Part shown: positions 32,729 through 45,000 of the stretch, piece by piece
Position numbering within the stretch: the stretch's first letter is position 1
Layout of the letters: each line of letters begins with the position of its first letter
NCBI GenBank assembly: GCA_028015205.1
Contig: CM051513.1
Location: 46,318,841 to 46,382,840, forward strand
From: Mytilisepta virgata
Taxonomy: Eukaryota > Mollusca > Bivalvia > Mytilida > Mytilidae
Reading direction: 5' to 3'
DNA length: 64,000 nt
Made by a program: the position numbers and the translations under genes
The notes under the pieces: model-generated
Databases searched by the model: none
Told to the model about the DNA's origin: nothing
The model's input: only the letters and a program-made list of their open reading frames with translations

Positions 32729-32872
32729 TTTGTTTGTTTACTTGGCATTTTACACCGTTTTAAGCACATTTGGCTATTTCGTGGCGGCCAGTTTTTATTG
32801 GTGGAGGAAGCCGGAGTACCTGGAGAGAACCACCAACCTTCGGTAGGAAAATTGGCAATCCTTGTCAATTTA
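32729..32872 (-). mobile_element. 5'-truncated SINE with 13-bp target duplication
   Basis: The body of the SINE without its tRNA head. CAGAATTACTGTG flanks it at 32716-32728 and 32873-32885, showing a retrotransposition event using LINE machinery. Confidence 0.8.
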
Positions 32873-32885
32873 CAGAATTACTGTG

Positions 32886-35800
32886 AAGTCTGAACATAAT
32901 GATCTGTTACTTGTTACAAGTATCATGAAGACTTGACTAAGGACATGGAAGGATAGGTTACCAGATCAAATCCTTTAAAAATCCAGACTTTAGTTTCCGG
33001 GTGATCCACCTCATGATAATTGAAATATCACCATATACTACTATGGAGAGATAGATTAACAGATGAAATCCTCTAAAATCCAGACTTTTGTTGCAGAAAT
33101 GCCTTCATTTATGTATTACTAAGGATCATAAGAATTATAATAATTTAACACAGTTATTTTTTTTTATTTGTTTTACATGTGTAAATATAAATCTCTGTGT
33201 ATAATAAGCACCATAGTAACACTTGACTAGAAATATCCTTGTGTCATTATAAAATTAAAAGTATCGGACTTTCCAAGGAGTTTTTGAAAAAAAATGTATC
33301 TATCTATCCTCTTCGAGCCATGGTCGGCTCATAAGGCTTGAAAAAAAAATTTAACCAATCAAAAACAAGATTTGCCATAATTTCATTATTATTTAACATA
33401 TAGTTTGAGTTAAAATCTCCATTTCTGACATCTCATACAAAAAGTGTATTTTTTTGAGAAATGTTGGACATCAAAATTTTCAGCCTAAAATTTCAATCTT
33501 TAACAATATGAAATTTTCCTGATTTATAATGGCAACATCTGTTTGTTAACGGGTGATATTCCCATAGCCCATTCTAGTCATCACAATATTACAACTTAAA
33601 TATCATTCACACTTCTAAAGTAATTAGATGATGATATGTTTTATAAAAATTTTCACAATTTTATAATTGTATGAGTAAATCTTATACAGAAGTACTAAAA
33701 TATAAATTAAATGCTTAAATCTAATAACAAAATATTCATTAAAAAATCTGCATTAAATGTCATATGTTTTTATAATTGGGATATAACTCCAAGAAAATTG
33801 GCTAACAATGTATCTGTTTCTTTTATCTCAAAAAACAAAAAAATTGTATTCTGAAATAATCTGCAGAAACCATAATAAAACAGGCAGATCCACACATCTT
33901 AGAAAGTCTCTACATTTCAGATCAGATTTCATGAATTTTCTTGCAGACAGGTCTTTACATAATTTGTTTGAGAAAAATTTCAAAATTTAATGTACCGGTA
34001 GTTCATATTGGATTTTTTAAAAATTCAACAATGTATTAAAACATTTTATTGTACACAAAAGTCATACATGTACAATATCACAATTTAAAAAAAGACAATA
34101 GTACCATATATGTATATATTAATAAAATATAGATGTATGCATGTACAATATATATTTTCATATAAAAAATTGGACAAAAATATTTGAATTGAATGGACAA
34201 AATAGTATTTTATCACAAAAATTAAGAAAAAAATAAATCTCATAAACAAATCATGAACTCTATTACAATCATCCTAATAAAGAATACAGTTCTTGTGTAT
34301 GTAAATTTAATTATCATAGATTCATTGGCAAAAAACATACTAGAAATTTACAGTTAAATATTTATTTCAGTTTTATATATTAGCGAATGTACATTGTACG
34401 GCAACGGCTTAAACAATTTTGCAGGGCTGTATACTATTTAAGAAATACGTTATGAAATAGTTAAATTCTTTCTTTGTTATGGTCAAGCATATAATGAGAA
34501 AGATAACGATGACCAACAGAGTCAAGTGGTTTGCATAACAACTGTTGCTATGTTTCATCATTCTTTTACTAAATAAGTTTTATAAACAGAAAATAATGCA
34601 TAAGGCAACTAACAGCAATTCACTCAGATAATCGGATTTATTCCTTAAATGAATAAATCGTGATATGTTTAAATTTTAGGTAAAAATGTTTAATTAAAAG
34701 AATAACCAGAAACATATAAAACAAAATTAGATTCATAAAAAATAAAGTATAATTCAAAGACATTAATATACTAATTTTGTTTAAAGTTATGTAAATTATG
34801 TACTTGAAAATAAAACATTTGGCCAAAATGTCCTAGTCTGAAACGTCTGCACACTGTTTTTAACATGCATGCTAAATTGTTATCGGTTTTCATTAAATAG
34901 GCTAACTGAAAACATAAATATATTTTTCAACAAAATTATTTAAAAATACTGTTATTTAAAAAACCACTGTTTGAGGGTAGAAAATGGCTTTTAATATCAA
35001 ATCACAATCTTTACAAAGTATTCTCAAGGGAAAAAATTGATAACTATGACAAACCTAAAAAGCTAAGCATAAAATATTCCATTATTCACAAAACATTTTC
35101 ACACATAGGTCAAAATTGTTCCACCTCAATGACCATGAAGAAATTTCAGTGTCCACAATAGACATTTTAGTGTGTCCACAACAGACTGTTTTAGTGTGTC
35201 CACAATAGACGTTTTAGTGTGTCCACCATAGACTGTTTTAGTGTGTCCGCAATAGACTGTTTTTGATTACTAGACAAATTTGAACAATGCCTTCATCCTG
35301 GAATGATAAAAGTAAAATGCGATAAAAAATTTGATCTTTATTCAAATTCATGACAAAAATTTAAACATAATCTGTCGTAAATACAAGGATACATCTCTAA
35401 AACCGAAATTACTTCTGATCCAATAAGATTCTTTGATATCAATCTTGATGCACAAGATGTGCACAGTTCGTTCATTTACGACTCATCAGTTGTGTTCAAG
35501 GCCTAAAATGTTGAAAACTAAAACAACAGTCCAAAAAGTTGAAGAGCATATTTAAGAATTACAAAATTACCAAAGGGCTAAAGTCATAACAATCTAAAGA
35601 CAGAACTATGCACCGGGGATATAAACTCCATAATTTTCACAAATTTTAAAATTTTATAACAGTACGTTTTAAATATCAATTTCGGGCTAGTATCGAAATA
35701 CTAGCAACTGAGCTAGAGATACCCTCGTTTACTTGGAGTCCAACAGCAGTGGCATCGACTCAGTTGTAAAAATAAGATTCTGAAAAATATTGACACATGC

Positions 35801-35891
35801 TGCATTCAAACTCACAAATTCAGTGAGAACAAGAATCTGAGACTGAATGGAAGTAAAAACATTACCATATTGGGGAATACCTGATATTTTC
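32886..35891. other. AT-rich intergenic DNA between two convergent genes
   Basis: The WAP gene (plus) and the LolA-like gene (minus) converge on this interval. A small array of a GTGTCCACAATAGACTGTTT-like unit (four copies, 35148-35262) lies within it. The 3' UTR of the LolA-like gene would extend left from 35891. No other exon found. Confidence 0.4.
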
Positions 35892-36007
35892 TCACTGTAA
35901 TTCGTATGGTACTGGGAAATCTCTTCTTCTGTTGATAACATAGGCCCCTACCAATCCACAGATTATACCTGTAATCAACATTCCGATACCTAATCCAGCC
36001 ATGGAAC
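35892..36007 (-). CDS. LolA-like gene, terminal exon (membrane segment)
   Basis: Acceptor TTTCTGTTATCCAG at 36008. 38 codons: GLGIGMLITGIICGLVGAYV then INRRRD and PYELQ, TGA at 35894-35892. The +/- orientation of the tail follows from the basic residues after the helix. Confidence 0.75.
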
Positions 36008-39000
36008 CTGGATAACAGAAATAATACATGTATATAATACAGTTGTCCTCTCATGTCAACAGGATAACAGAAATAATACAAGTATAATAGAATACAGTGT
36101 CCTCTCATGTCAAACAGGTTGTCAAAAATAATACATGAATAGAATAAAGTGTCCTCTTATGTCAAACAGGCTAACAGAAATAATACATGTATAGAGTACA
36201 GTGTCCTCTTATGTCAAACAGGCTAACAGAAATAATACATGTATAGAGTACAGTGTCCGCTGATGTCAAACAGGCTAACAGAAATAATACATGTATAGAA
36301 TACAGTGTCCTCTGATGTCAACATGCTGTCAGAAATAATACATGTATAGAGTACAGTGTCCTCTGATGTCAAACAGGCTGACAGAAATAATACATGTATA
36401 GAATACAGTGTACTCTCATGTCAACAGGCTAACAGAAATAATACATGTATAGAGTACAGTGTCCTCTGATGTCAACAGGCTAACAGAAATAATACATGTA
36501 TAGAGTACAGTGTCCTCTGATGTCAAACAGGCTGTCAGAAATAATACATGTATAGTGTACAGTGTCCTTTGATGTCAAACAGGCTGTCAGAAATAATACA
36601 TGTATAGAATACAGTAGACCTCTGTTTCAAACAGGTTGTCAACCCTCATAAAAATACAGGAGGAGATTGATTAAAAGGTTTCAAAAATAGGTTACTGATT
36701 GGAATATATGACATTCATAATTTTCTAAGATTTGGAAATAGTGTTGGTGTGTGGTTATCTCCACACTCAGCAAAGCAGCGAGGATAATGTTTTGCTTTTT
36801 GCCATAAGTACATCTGTACGTAATGTCCATTATAACCTCAGACAAATCACAGAATCTTGAAACTTGGCACAATGTTAACACTACGAATGTAGATTGTGCC
36901 GGAAGCTTTTCAGTTTTTTGGGAAAAGGAATTTTGTTATATTCAGAAAATCAGTAAACTCTTATAAACTCTAGAATGCAAATTATATATGCCAACTTGAC
37001 CAGTTATCTGAAATTTCATGCAGCCAATAGGGGCATATTCCTTATGGGGCCAGAATCATTAGCGAGATAAAAACTAGAGGCTCCCAGGAGCCTTTATCGC
37101 ACATCTGGACTCAATTTGCCAATCAAGCACCTAAGAAACAACAGTCTGGATTATTGGACAAAATTATGTTTCATCTTATAAGACACCCTAATGCAAAAAA
37201 CAATGAAAATCATGAAAATGGAAAAATTTGAAACAATTTTGAATTAGGCACAAACCACAAGATAGAGCTCAATTACTGATACCCTTAGCTACCTTCTATA
37301 GATTTTATACAATATTTGATTAGCACATTATAAACTGATATATTACCTGAACTGTATCCCTGTTTCTTTTCATTTTCTGTATTTTCTAAGATATGGTGAA
37401 AGGGAATTCTATGAAGTGATGTCTTTTGAATTGAATATTTCTATAAAAGCGAAAAAAAATTAGGTAAGTATAAAAGAAAATTTGTGGTAAGTCAAAGGAC
37501 TATATTCTGGAATAAATGAATGCTCCCTGTGGTGGTGGTTGTACAGCCAACATTTGTCTGTGATATCAAACCATTTACTGCATAACACCATATTGATATA
37601 TCCAGTGATGAAGCAGCAGAAATAATGTTTTACACCATATTGTTATCCCCCGTGTTGAAGCAGCAGGGATAATGTTTTGCACCATATTGTTATCCCCCGT
37701 GTTGAAGCAGCAGGAATAATTTTTTGCACCATATTGTTATCCCCTGTGTTGAAGCAGCAGGGATAATGTTTTGCACCATATTGTTATCCCCAGTGATGAA
37801 GTAGAAGGGATCATGTTTTGCACCATACTGTTATCCCCAGTGATGAAGTAGGAGGGATAATGTTTTGCACCATATTGTTATCCCCTGTGTTGAAGCAGCA
37901 GGGATAATGTTTTGCACCATATTGTTATCCCCAGTGATGAAGTAGAAGGGATCATGTTTTGCATCATATTGTTATCCCCAGTGATGAAGTAGAAGGGATA
38001 AATAAATGTTTTGCACCATATTGTTATTCCAAGTGATGAAGTAGAAGGGATCATGTTTTGCACCATACTGTTATCGCCCATGTTGAAGCAGCTGGGATAA
38101 TGTTTTGCACCATATTGTTAGCCCCAGTGATGAAGAAGCAGGGATAATGTTTTGCACCATATTGTTATCCCCCATGTTGAAGCAGCAGGGATAATGTTTT
38201 GCACCATATTGTTATCCCCCGTGTTGAAGTAGAAGGGATAATGTTTTGCAACATATTGTTATCCCCAGTGATGAAGCAGTAGGGATGTTTTGCAACATAT
38301 TGTTATCCCCAGCAATGAAGAAGCAGGGATAATGTTTTGCACCATATTGTTATCCCCCGTGTTGAAGCAGCAAGGATAATGTTTTGCACCATATTGTTAT
38401 CCCCAGCAATGAAGAAGCAGGGATAATGTTTTGCACCATATTGTTATCCCCGTGTTGAAGCAGCAGGGATAATGTTTTGCACCATATTGTTATCCCCTGT
38501 GTTGAAGCAGCAGGGATAATGTTTTGCACCATATTGTTATCCCCCGTGTCGAAGCAGCAGGGATAATGTTTTGCACCATATTGTTATCCCCAGTGATGAA
38601 GTAGAAGGGATCATGTTTTGCACCATATTGTTATCCCCCGTGTTGAAGCAGCAGGGATTATGTTTTGCACCATATTGTTATCCCCTGTGTTCAAGCAGCA
38701 GGGATAATGTTTTTTACCATATTGTTATCCCCAGTGATGAAGCAGCAGGGATAATGTTTTGCACGATATTGTTATCCCTCGTGATGAAACAGCAGGATAA
38801 TGTTTTGCACCAAATTGTTATCCCCAGTGATGAAGCAGCAGGGATAATGTTTTGCACCATATTGTTATCCCCAGCGATGAAGAAGCAGGGATAATGTCTT
38901 ACACCATATTGTTATCCCCAGCGATGAAGCAGTAGGGATAATGTTTTGCACCATATTGTTATCCCCAGTGATGAAGCAGTAGGGATAATGTTTTGCACCA

Positions 39001-42000
39001 TATTGTTATCCCCTGTGTTGAAGCAGCAGGGATAATGTTTTGCACCATATTGTTATCCCCAGTGATGAAGCAGTAGGGATAATGTTTTGCACCATATTGT
39101 TATCCCCAGTGCTGAAGAAGCAGGGATAATAATTGGCACCATATTGTTATCCCCTGTGTTGAAGCAGCAGGGATAATGTTTTGCACCATATTGTTATCCC
39201 CAGTGATGAAGAAGCAGGGATAATGTTTTGCACCATATTGTTATCCCCTGTGTTGAAGCAGCAGGGATAATGTTTTGCACCATACTGTTATCCCCAGTGA
39301 TGAAGAAGCAGGGATAATGTTTAGCACCATATTGTTATCCCCAGTGATGAAGTAGAAGGGATCATGTTTTGCATCATATTGTTATCCCCTGTGTTGAAGC
39401 AGTAGGGATAATGTTTTGCACCATACTGTTATCGCCCGTGTTGAAGCAGCAGGGATCATGTTTTGCACCATATTGTTATCCCCCGTGTTGAAGCAGCACG
39501 GATAATGTTTTGCACCATATTGTTATCCCCCGTGTTGAAGCAGAAGGGATAATGTTTTGCATCATTTTAAAAATGAAAATTTAATTATAACATGTATCTT
39601 GAACGAATAAATTTCATAATCAACTGATCAACTGTAGAATCTATATATAATACTGAGGACTGACATACAGTAAAAAACTGTCTAAATCACACCCTGGTAA
39701 ACCAAATTCACTGAATACTGAACAAGTCTCATAAGATTAATTTCATTTTCGTATTATACTTCAACCTATCAAAACTGAATCCTGTTAACTCCGAATTCTG
39801 AAGTGTATTTTAAGTCCCAATGACCAATGAGCATAACAAACCTGTTTAATCAAATTGTTAACAAGAGGCTCCCAAGAGCCTGAATCGCTCACCTGTTATC
39901 TTTGGTGTACCAGTAGATCTTGCATCAATGATTATTTTTGCTATTTAATGTACAACCATCACAATTTTCTCCTTAATATTGACCTGTACAGCTAAAATAT
40001 AGAATCCTGAAACGAAATAGATGTGATTGCTAGGGACTTTTTCATCAGTTGCTGTGGACTTTTTCAATGGCATTGACTCTGGACCTTCAATTTTGACTTG
40101 AACAGGTAAATTGTAGGGTCCTGAACCCAAATATATATTGTTGCTAGGGACTTTTTTATCGGTTGCTATGGACTTTTTCAATGACCTTGACCCTTGACCT
40201 TTTTGACTTGTACAGCTAAATTATAAGGTCCTTAAGCCAAATATATATGGTTGCTAGGGACTTTTTCATTGGTTGCTATGAAATTTTTCAATGACCTTGA
40301 CCCTTGACGCTCCATTTTACTGGTACAGCTACCATTTAATTTCTTTCAAGTAACACCCTAAAATTCTGTGACAATGTCAGACCATTAATTTCTGTTTACA
40401 TGTAAATAATCTTTCAAGGGCAAAAACTCCTATAAGGGGTCAATTAACGATTTTGGTCACTTTGACTTTTTTCCAATGACCTTGACCCTTGACTCTCCAT
40501 TTTAGTTGTACAGCTACCATTTAATTTATTTCAAGTTATCCTCTTAACACCTGTGACAATATTTCAGACCATTATTTTTACTGATAATTACTGTTTACAT
40601 GTAAATAAACTTTCAAGGGCAAAACCTCTCATAAGGGGTCAATTGATGATTTTGGTCATGTTGACTTATTTGTAGATCTTACTTTGCTGAACATTTTGCT
40701 GTTTACAGTTTGTCCTTATCTATAATAATATTCAACATAATAACCTAAAACTGCAAAATTTCCTTAAAATTAACAATTCAGGGGCAATAACCCAACAATC
40801 AGTTGAACGATTCGTCTGAAAATTTCATGGCAGGTAGATCTTGAGCTGATGAACATTTTTATCCCAGTCAGTTTTGCTCTAAATACTTTAGTTTTTGAGA
40901 TATAAGACAAAACTGCAGTTTACCCTGTATGTTCTATTTTTAGCCATGGCTGCCATGTTTCTCGACAGAAAATAAAATAAAACATACTAGATGTACTGTG
41001 AGCAAAGCTCACATAGGATACCCCCGCTTTGCCTTGCCCAGGGTAAAGTTTCATAAGATATTTGCATCAATTTAAGCATACTCATGGTTGCTTTCGTTGA
41101 AATCCATTGAGCGGTCTAGGAGGAGTTGCGCTTACGAGGTTCATATATAATGTATAAGCCAAAACAAGAGGCTCTCAAGAGCCTGAATCGCTCACCTGGT
41201 AAACATTGCACTATAAACTAAATTAATATATTAATGTTTGTTGTAAACTAAACTGAGTATTAAAGGTCATGTAAAATGCTGAAAATACCTTTAAAAACCT
41301 TTAAGAACCTCTGGAAAGAAATGGGCATGAGTTCTCCCTACGCTTGATTAAGATACAGTCATGGTCAATCTGATGATTCATAATACAAAATACAAGCTTT
41401 AATTAATCTTCAAATACAAGTATAAATCTTTTGGTCAATATGTTGTCTTCGTTTTTAAAATGTTTGAAAGAAGTTATGTAAAAATTGTGGGTTAAGGCTT
41501 TTTATTGTACTTGAAAAGGAAATATTGCAGGAACAATCATGCTAAGTTTCATCAAATTCCCCCAAGTAGTTTCAGAGGAGAAGATGTTTGAAAATTTGTT
41601 AACAACGATTATGACAGACACCAAGTGATGGCAATTAAAAGCTCACATATTATGAAGTTTAATCATTGTTATACAACATTCTCATCATCACCATTCACTA
41701 AGGATACCATGTTTACTTTAAAAACCAAATATTGTTGAAATCCGAGAAAGTGTAAAAAATGGCGGGAAAATGGCAGCCATTTTAAAAATGGCCGTCCAAA
41801 ACAAACTTTCATCATCACCATTCAACTCGGGATACCATGTTTGCCTTGAAAGTAGCTTTCATCTTCATTTTATTTCTATAATTCAGGAAAGAATAGCAAA
41901 AAACAGCATTTTGACCCCTATGTTCTATTTTTAGTAAGGGCGGACATGTTTTTTGACCAATCAAAAATCCAAGCATCAACTTTTTGCAGAATACCCTAAG

Positions 42001-45000
42001 GAACAATCTTACCAAGTTTCATTTGATTTTGAATAATAGTTTTAGAGAAGAAGATTTTTGAAATAATAACATAAAAAAAAAGCCAAAAATGTCAAAAAGG
42101 GCAATAACTCTAACATCTGTTGACAGATTTTCACAAAAATCAGCACGCAGGTAGCTCTCATCATGCTTAACACTTTCAACCTGCAGAATTTGGCGTAACC
42201 TAATGATTTTTGAGATATTTGCGAAAAACTGTTGTTTGACCCCTATGTTCTATTTTTAGTAACAGTGGCCATGTTTTTCGAAGGATCAAAAATCGAAGCA
42301 TAAACTTTGTGCAGGATACCCTAAGGAACAATCATGCTAAGTTTTATCCAAATCCATTCAGTAGTTTCAGAGGAGAAGATTTTTGAAATAATAACATAAA
42401 AAAAAGCCAACAATGTCAAAAAAAGGGCAATAACTCTAACATCAGTATATAGATTTTCAAGAAAATCAGCACTCAGGTAGCTCTCATCATGCTGAACACT
42501 TTCAACCTGCCAGAGTTTGCCTTAACCTAATGATTTTTTAGATACTTGCAAAAAACTGTTGATTGACCCCTATGTTCTATTTTTAGTAACAGTGGCCATG
42601 TTTTTCGACGGATCAAAAATCGAAGCATAAACTTTGTGCAGGATATCCTAAGGAACAATCATGCTAAGTTTTATCCAAATCCATTCAGTAGTTTCAGAGA
42701 AGAAGATTTTTGAAATAATAACATAAAAAACAAGAGGCTGTCGAATGACAGCAAACCGGATTTTCCTGCATGGAAATGATGTTTGCAAATCTGGATTCCC
42801 AAATAGGACGAAGTAAAGAAATATAAATGAATGTTTTTAGGGTTTTGTAGGGTTCAGAAATGGAAAGGCAAAAATCAATCTTAATCTCCAATTTATAGTA
42901 AGAGACAAATATTGGAATTTTTGAGAGTATATAAGTACACACACATTTGTTAAGCAGGGGTTGGTAGGCAGAAATCATGAAGTCAATAATGAAAGAAATA
43001 CGCCAATTTTTTAGAACCATAACTCCTGAACGGTGAAAGTGAAAATCGTCAATATCGGAACGGTGAAAGTGGAAATCGTCAATATCGAACTTGACCTCCA
43101 TTTTGTCATCAGTAACAACATATTAAAATTTGAAAAGCTTTGGTTGAACAGTTCATAAGTTATCACACGGACACCACTGGAAAATCCATTTTTCAATCTT
43201 TCAAGAACCATAACTCTTGAACAGTGAAAGTGAAAATCGTCAATATCGAACTTGACTTCCATTTTGTCAAGAGTAACAACATATTAAAATTTGAAAAGCT
43301 TTGGTTGAACAGTTCATAAGTTATCACACAGACACCACTGGGAAAGCCAATTTTCAATCTTTCAAGAACCATAACTCCTGAACGGTGAAAGGGAAAATCG
43401 TCAATATCGAACTTGACCTCCATTTTGTCATCAGTAACAACATATTAAAATTTGAAAAGCTTTGGTTAAACAGTTCATAAGTTATCACACGGACACCACT
43501 GGAAAAGCCATTTTTCAATCTTTCAAGAACCATAACTCTTGAACGGTGAAAGTGAAAATCGTCAATATCGAACTTGACCTCCATTTTGTCATCAGGAACA
43601 ACATATTAAAATTTAAAAAGCTTTGGTTGCACAGTTCATAAGTTATCACACGGACACCACTGGGAAAGCCATTTTTCAATCTTTCAAGAACCATAACTCC
43701 TGAACGGTGAAAGTGAAAATCGTCAATATCGAACTTGACCTCCATTTTGTCATCAGTAACAACATATTAAAATTTGAAAAGCTTTGGTTGAACAGTTCAT
43801 AAGTTATCACACGGACACCACTGGAAAAGCCATTTTTTAATCTTTCAAGAACCATAACTCTTGAACGGTGAAAGTGAAAATCGTCAATATCGAACTTGAC
43901 CTCCATTTTGTCATCAGTAACAACATATTAAAATTTGAAAAGCTTTGGTTGAACAGTTCATAAGTTATTGCACGGACACTGTTTGGCAGCCGCCCGTCCG
44001 CCCGCCCGCCCCTCCGTCCGCCCGGCCGCCTGGCCGCCCGCCCGCCCGCCGTATCATGCTAAGTTTTATCCAAATCCATTCAGTAGTTTCAGAGGAGAAG
44101 ATTTTTGAAATAATAACATAAAAAAAAGCCAAAAATGTCAAAAAAAAGGGTGATAACTCTGAAATGAGTGGTTGGATCTTCTTCAAAATTTCAGGGCAGG
44201 TAGATCTTGAGGTGCTGATCACTTTTACCCTATGCCAGAATTTTGATATCTGTGACCGTTTCTGACTTATTTGCAAAAAACTGCAATTTACCCCTATGTT
44301 CTATTTTTAGCCATGACGGCCATGTTTTTATACGAATCAAAAATCCAAACAATACATTTGTAGCACCCATACCAATTAATAACTGTACCAAGTTTGGTTG
44401 CAGTTGGACTTATGGTGTTGGAGGAGTTAACGTTTGAAAAAGTTAACGGACGACGGACGGACGGACGACGGACGACGGACGCCAAGTGATAGCAATAGCT
44501 CACATGACCCTTCGGGTCAGGTGAGCTAATAACTCCTAAAAGGAATGATCATACAACTTATAAGTACAAATTTCAAAAAAAAAATCAAGAAAAAGGGCAA
44601 TAACTCCTACATGGGTGGTTACATCTTCTTCAAAATTTCAAAGCAGGTAGATCTTGAGGTGTTGAACACTTTAGCTTCCCATCAGAATTTTGATATCTGT
44701 CACCATTTTTGAGTTATTTGCAAAAAACTGCAATTTACCCCTATGTTCTATTTTTAGCCATGGCAGCCATGTTTTTTTACAAATCAAAAATCCAAATGAT
44801 AGTTTAGTAGCACTCATGCCAAGGAACAACTACACTAAGTTTGGTTGCAATTAAACTTATGGTGTAAGAGGAGTTAACGATTTTATTACAATGAATAAAG
44901 ACTGCAAAAATGGTCAATTTTGACGATCTAAGGGGAATAACTCCTAAAAGGAACGAACCTACAACTTCGATCCTGTTACAAATTTTGTAGATCTTTGTGT

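Noticed and set aside
32286..32893. Open frames with VEEAGVPGENH peptides in three places
   Set aside because: They are translations of the SINE body, shared with 29489-29746 and 52267-52537.
37545..39565. Regular repeats with spacers, resembling a CRISPR array
   Set aside because: Spacers are not unique but two recurring types, the setting is an intron of an animal gene, and no cas genes exist.
43011..43906. Series of 76-codon frames starting MEVKFDIDDFHFHRS
   Set aside because: Each is a translation of the 161-bp tandem repeat; no gene structure.
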